Below are positions 60,353 to 64,000 of a stretch of 64,000 bases of DNA, in pieces. The stretch comes from Diadema setosum (Eukaryota; Echinodermata; Echinoidea; Diadematoida; Diadematidae). The notes beneath the pieces are model-generated. The model did no database searches, was not told where the DNA came from, and saw only the letters and a list, made by a program, of their open reading frames with translations. The translations under genes were made by a program, and so were the position numbers. Location of the stretch: NCBI RefSeq assembly GCF_964275005.1, contig NC_092701.1:30371106-30435105 (forward strand), given 5' to 3'. Each line of letters opens with the position of its first letter. Within the stretch, counting starts at the first letter, position 1.

Positions 60353-60536
60353 CAGTGCACTCCCATCATATCGAACACGGCTATAACAACATTTCGGATA
60401 CAACGAAGTAAAATTCAGGACCCCATCACGTCACCATCTAGATGTCTTTATGCACTTTATATGTTCGGATATATACACTTAACAAAAGAAAACTCCAAGT
60501 CCCAAAGACTTAGTTATATATAACGGGAGTCGCCTG
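60353..60536. mobile_element. Diverged Tigger/pogo-like MITE
   Basis: Ends CAGTGCACTCCCATCATA and TATAACGGGAGTCGCCTG with TA borders. Same length and end pattern as 26898-27083 but more diverged. Confidence 0.6.
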
Positions 60537-60981
60537 TAAGTCATAAATACAGTGGGGGAGAGTCAGCACCAGGTGTGAGTCTAATTACAGTGTTTTAATA
60601 TGCACACCAATATTTCATGAATCTGAGAAAGGATTTGCATGCATTTCTAAGGCAGTGGTAATACGTCGTGACACACACACACAAACATACACGTGATTTT
60701 ATATCTTCATTAGATCTGGGATTGTATCTCTTTTTATCCCAGAGACTTACAATATCGCACATATTATTGGAATACAGAAAACCGATAAATACTCAGTTCA
60801 TGCCTTTATCTTATATTGTGTGTACTTTCAATTTCTGTTGAGGACTTTATAATTTTTCCCCATCACAGACGAATTTTTATAGCATTCATTCCGTAACGGA
60901 ATGCCAGTGCAATGTGATGTCATCTTGTTTCCCATCCCCGCATGAACAAATTGGTAATAGATTATCATGTATCCATTACGC

Positions 60982-60982
<1 letters not shown>

Positions 60983-61041
<59 letters not shown>
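60983..61041 (+). repeat. (CAA)n microsatellite
   Basis: About 19 CAA units. Confidence 0.95.
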
Positions 61042-61948
61042 ACAGGGAAACAAAGCAAAACAAAGCACACACACATGCTTTCCCTTTTCTTTAGAGATTT
61101 GTGTTACTGAAATTGATTCAGGTCATATCTCACATAGCATTGTGATGAATAACTATTATATAAATGGGCATATGAATATCATGTAGTTATAGTTATTCAC
61201 ACGATAAAACTTTTCCTTTATTTTAAGACGTACATTGTACGTTGTTGAATCATCACCCCATTACATTTTATTGTTCATATTATATAACTGCACCAGGAGA
61301 TTCAGCTGCTTTACCCTCATAATCATGACCATTGTCTGTTATTGTGGTCATTGAAAAGTATATTCATGAGTATAGTCTGCCTTTTTACTCTATGATTGCA
61401 TGGTTGTGTGTATGTAGGACCTACATTAATGATTTTTCCCCCTAGTAAACGAATATACCATGAACTATAAGAGGCTGTAGTTAAAATTTTAGGAATTCCA
61501 AAGTGGCCGAAATGACACACTTTTGCTGCCAAGGTATCCATACTTCTATACTGGCTCGAAACAGACACGATACACTTCTTTTATATCCCTACAACGAACC
61601 TTTCAAAAAAAAATAAATCAAAATCAAAATTCCGAGACAAATCCTGATCATGTACTACGTCTTACTATAGATCGGGTTTCGTCCACATTCAGATCGATCG
61701 ATCGCACTTAACAGACGCTATGAAAAAAAAAAAAAAAAAAAAAAAAAAACAAACACACACACAAAAATAAAACAAACAAAAAACACCCAAAAACAAAACA
61801 AAACTCAAAACGACAACAGCAGCAACAACAAGAACAAGAACAAGAACAGCAACAAATAACATTAGATCACATTCCTATGACATTTATACTATGCCATGAT
61901 AACTTCCATCGACATTTTGTTTTCGACATATTATCAACACCATAATCA

Positions 61949-62030
61949 GCGTTAGCTTTGGTCACGTACAATAGCTTTGGTCACATTAGCTTTGGTCAAC
62001 GTTAGATTTGGTCACGTTAGCTTTGGTCTC
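61949..62030 (+). repeat. GTTAGCTTTGGTCAC minisatellite
   Basis: Five imperfect units of about 15-17 bp, each with TTTGGTC. Confidence 0.85.
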
Positions 62031-62734
62031 TTATATATGAGATAGGACAGTTCTCCAAGAGGAGGAAGTCATCCGATGATCGGGGAGGGGCGGCGCTCGC
62101 TGCCCGAAATACGAGGGGCCAAAAGCTAAAAACAGAGGTCGAGTTGCACTCTCTCTACAAACTAAGTAGACCATGCTTATTTTCAAGTTTTTATTGTAAC
62201 AAACAATATTCCACTGGTCTACCTCAAAAAAATTGTTGCGAAAGCCTCCAAATCCAAGATGGCGTCCAAGATGGCCGCCATATTTACTGAATTTGTTATT
62301 TAAATGATAGAATTCGATAGAAACATCAGATTTCAACAAATGTGAAGTCATATGAAAGAGAATAAAATTTTCTACAAGTTGATACCATTTTTGTGGGTTA
62401 TTGTGATAACTGGATTGAGATTTTAAGGAAAAAAACACTCATTTTTTGATATTTTTCTGAAAAAAGGAAAATCATGAAAATGCTTGATTCAGTATAAATC
62501 AAAGAAAGACTGAAGGATTATCTTGAAACGTTTTAAGAATTTTGTTTGACATATAATTAATATTTGGAGAAAATGAGGGGTCAGTGCCATTTTTGGTTCA
62601 GGAGTTATAATGTCTCAAACTTGAAAACTCACTACGTAGAAATGGCCACTTTAGTTGTGACCAAGACCTTGTTGGTCGTAAAAAAGTCTGCGCGCGCCAA
62701 GACTACTACACGCACCACTGGCACTGGCGCTTAA

Positions 62735-63293
62735 AGGGAAGATAAACCCCAAGAACAATGTGGATTGAGTGAAAGCAGCAACATTAGTAGAACACATCAG
62801 TAAAAGTTTGAAGAAAATCGGACAACGCGATGCAAAAGTTATGAATTTTTAAAGTTTTGGTGTTGGAACCGCTGGATGAGGAGACTACTAGAGGTTATGA
62901 CGTATGAGTGGACTACAATATCAAGAAAATATAAAGAAAATACTACAAAAATCCATTTTTCATGAAAATTACAAATTCCATCAACTTGATATTGACATAT
63001 GTTAAGGGTAGCAATTATTCCCCCTGCTTTCTGAAAGCAGTCGGTCCACTGCTCTTTCATAATTCCAGAAAAGTGAATTTTTGTTGAATATCCTTTATAT
63101 TTTCTTTGTATTGTTGTCCACTCATACGTCATATCCTCTAGTAGTCTCCTCGTCCAGCGGTTCCAACACCAAAACTTTAAAAATTCATAACTTTTGCATC
63201 GATTGTCCGATTTTTCTCAAACTTTCACTGATGTGTTCTACTAATGTTGCTGCTTTCACTCAATCCACATTGCTCTTTGGGTTTACCTTCCCT
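62735..63293. mobile_element. Palindromic TTAA-flanked MITE (piggyBac-like)
   Basis: AGGGAAGATAAACCC at the left is matched by GGGTTTACCTTCCCT at the right, and TTAA flanks both sides (62731-62734, 63294-63297). Inverted similarity extends about 200 bp. A TTAA duplication is the piggyBac signature. Confidence 0.75.
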
Positions 63294-63704
63294 TTAAGTG
63301 GTGCGTGTACTAGTCTTGATGAATGCAGACCTTTCTGTGACAAACAAGGGTTTGTGCCTGCAAACTAACTTTTCATACCAAGTGGTGGCTCAGATGATAC
63401 TGATCGCTATTGTTTCAAAGTAGATTGTTCTGAAGTAGATGAGATGAAGCCAAAAAAAAAAATTCAAATAGAGGTAGTAGCTTGAAACTTGGCACCAACC
63501 TTGTTATAGATAGTTTAAGACAGAATTTAGATCAACCGCTCAAAAAAAAAAAAAACAACAAAAACAATCAAGATGACAGCCATCAAAGCTGACATAGTGT
63601 ATTGCGCCAAATTAAATGTATTATTTCGTTTTTGATACAAATTTGTCTGTTGTGCTATCTTAAACCGTCTTAAGTTTTTATGGACACATTTTTTAAACCA
63701 GTGA

Positions 63705-63865
63705 TATTCTACTCTCCGAAAAAAAAAAACAAAAACAAATCTAGTGGAAGTTTTTACTTTTGATGTGAGGAGTGAAAAACAGAAAACGGTGAATTTAGAG
63801 TGAAATTGGAGTGACTTTTGAGTGAAAATGTTCATTTTCACTCATTTTAGAGTGACCTTAGGGAG
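63705..63865 (+). mobile_element. Partial ACTCTC/GAGTGAA repeat
   Basis: It begins ACTCTCCGAAAAAAAA and carries GAGTGAAATTGGAGTGAC and TTTTCACTCATTTTAGAGTG. The right end is not reached before another repeat starts. Confidence 0.5.
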
Positions 63866-64000
63866 AGCTCCACACTAACTTTTATTTTTGGTGGCCCAAA
63901 GGCAAATATCCCACCTTTTTTGGTGGCCCGATCAGGCCACCAAATTCTTCATTTCTGATATTTTGGTGGGTTTTTTGTGGCCCCGGGCCACCGGACCACC
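63862..64000 (+). repeat. GGTGGCCC/GGGCCACC repeat, cut by window end
   Basis: Starts AGAGCTCCACACTAAC and continues with TTTGGTGGCCCGATCAGGCC and further GGCCACC words. The window ends inside it. Confidence 0.5.

Larger units (their letters stand above)
58962..62730. other. Region downstream of AFMID
   Basis: Apart from the MITEs at 59712 and 60353, simple repeats and a long A run near 61722, nothing gene-like is seen. A pair of CCAAGATGGC words sits at 62254-62280. Confidence 0.5.

Noticed and set aside
62031-62438. 135-codon minus-strand open frame
   Set aside because: Not family-like; it overlaps the CCAAGATGGC words and minisatellite and looks like part of a non-coding repeat.
1-64000. 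CRISPR arrays, tRNA or rRNA genes, operons, retroviral or Polinton-like genes
   Set aside because: I looked for regular spacer arrays, tRNA box motifs, rRNA-like blocks and capsid, integrase or reverse-transcriptase motifs and found none that I can support.

Overview
The window looks like non-coding-rich genomic DNA from a marine invertebrate. I favour a deuterostome, and an echinoderm most of all, but that is an impression. It rests on the density of small palindromic DNA transposons, the TACATGTA and TAGGCCTA-rich background and the short-exon, long-intron gene structure. No bacterial, organellar or retroviral genes are visible. Only two genes can be named with confidence. TMEM203 is an intact single-exon gene on the minus strand (14300-14704). 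A kynurenine formamidase (AFMID-like) gene runs on the plus strand from about 18258 to 58961 in 11 exons. Their 930 coding bases keep consistent splice phases and encode 309 residues.

Layout. 1-14.3 kb: AT-rich DNA with MITEs, (TA)n and (TAG)n microsatellites, a degenerate CCCTAA tract and one weak candidate exon (2126-2262, minus). 14.3-18.3 kb: TMEM203, MITEs and the probable AFMID promoter and exon 1. 18.3-40.3 kb: a 22-kb first intron. It holds a possible 8.3-kb element with GAGTGAA-repeat ends around a degenerate SAM-like multi-exon locus, a 3.7-kb stretch peppered with a GTAACGTATGTTTC-like motif, a near-perfect 103-bp hairpin, and the first of two inverted 4.5-kb hAT-type elements. 39714-39813 is a 100-N gap flanked by a 399-bp direct duplication, so it is probably an unmerged contig overlap. 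40.3-43.1 kb: AFMID exons 2-4. 43.5-51.1 kb: a Tigger/pogo-like element in AFMID intron 4, itself split by the second hAT copy, which in turn carries a smaller hAT element. 51.8-59.0 kb: AFMID exons 5-11, with a ~1-kb repeat full of AGGTCA half-sites in the last intron. 59-64 kb: more MITEs, simple repeats and a palindromic TTAA-flanked element.

Most notable: (1) the AFMID nucleophile serine appears as cysteine (GHCAGGH) while Asp and His of the triad are kept; (2) two near-identical 4.5-kb hAT-type elements lie head to head with different 8-bp target duplications, giving an element-within-element-within-element structure in one intron; (3) very short perfect hairpins (17-36 bp) recur, and two show insertion evidence; (4) an unexplained motif array lies at 28.0-31.7 kb. 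Several coding frameshifts fall in A-homopolymers, so base-level indel error in the assembly is likely.
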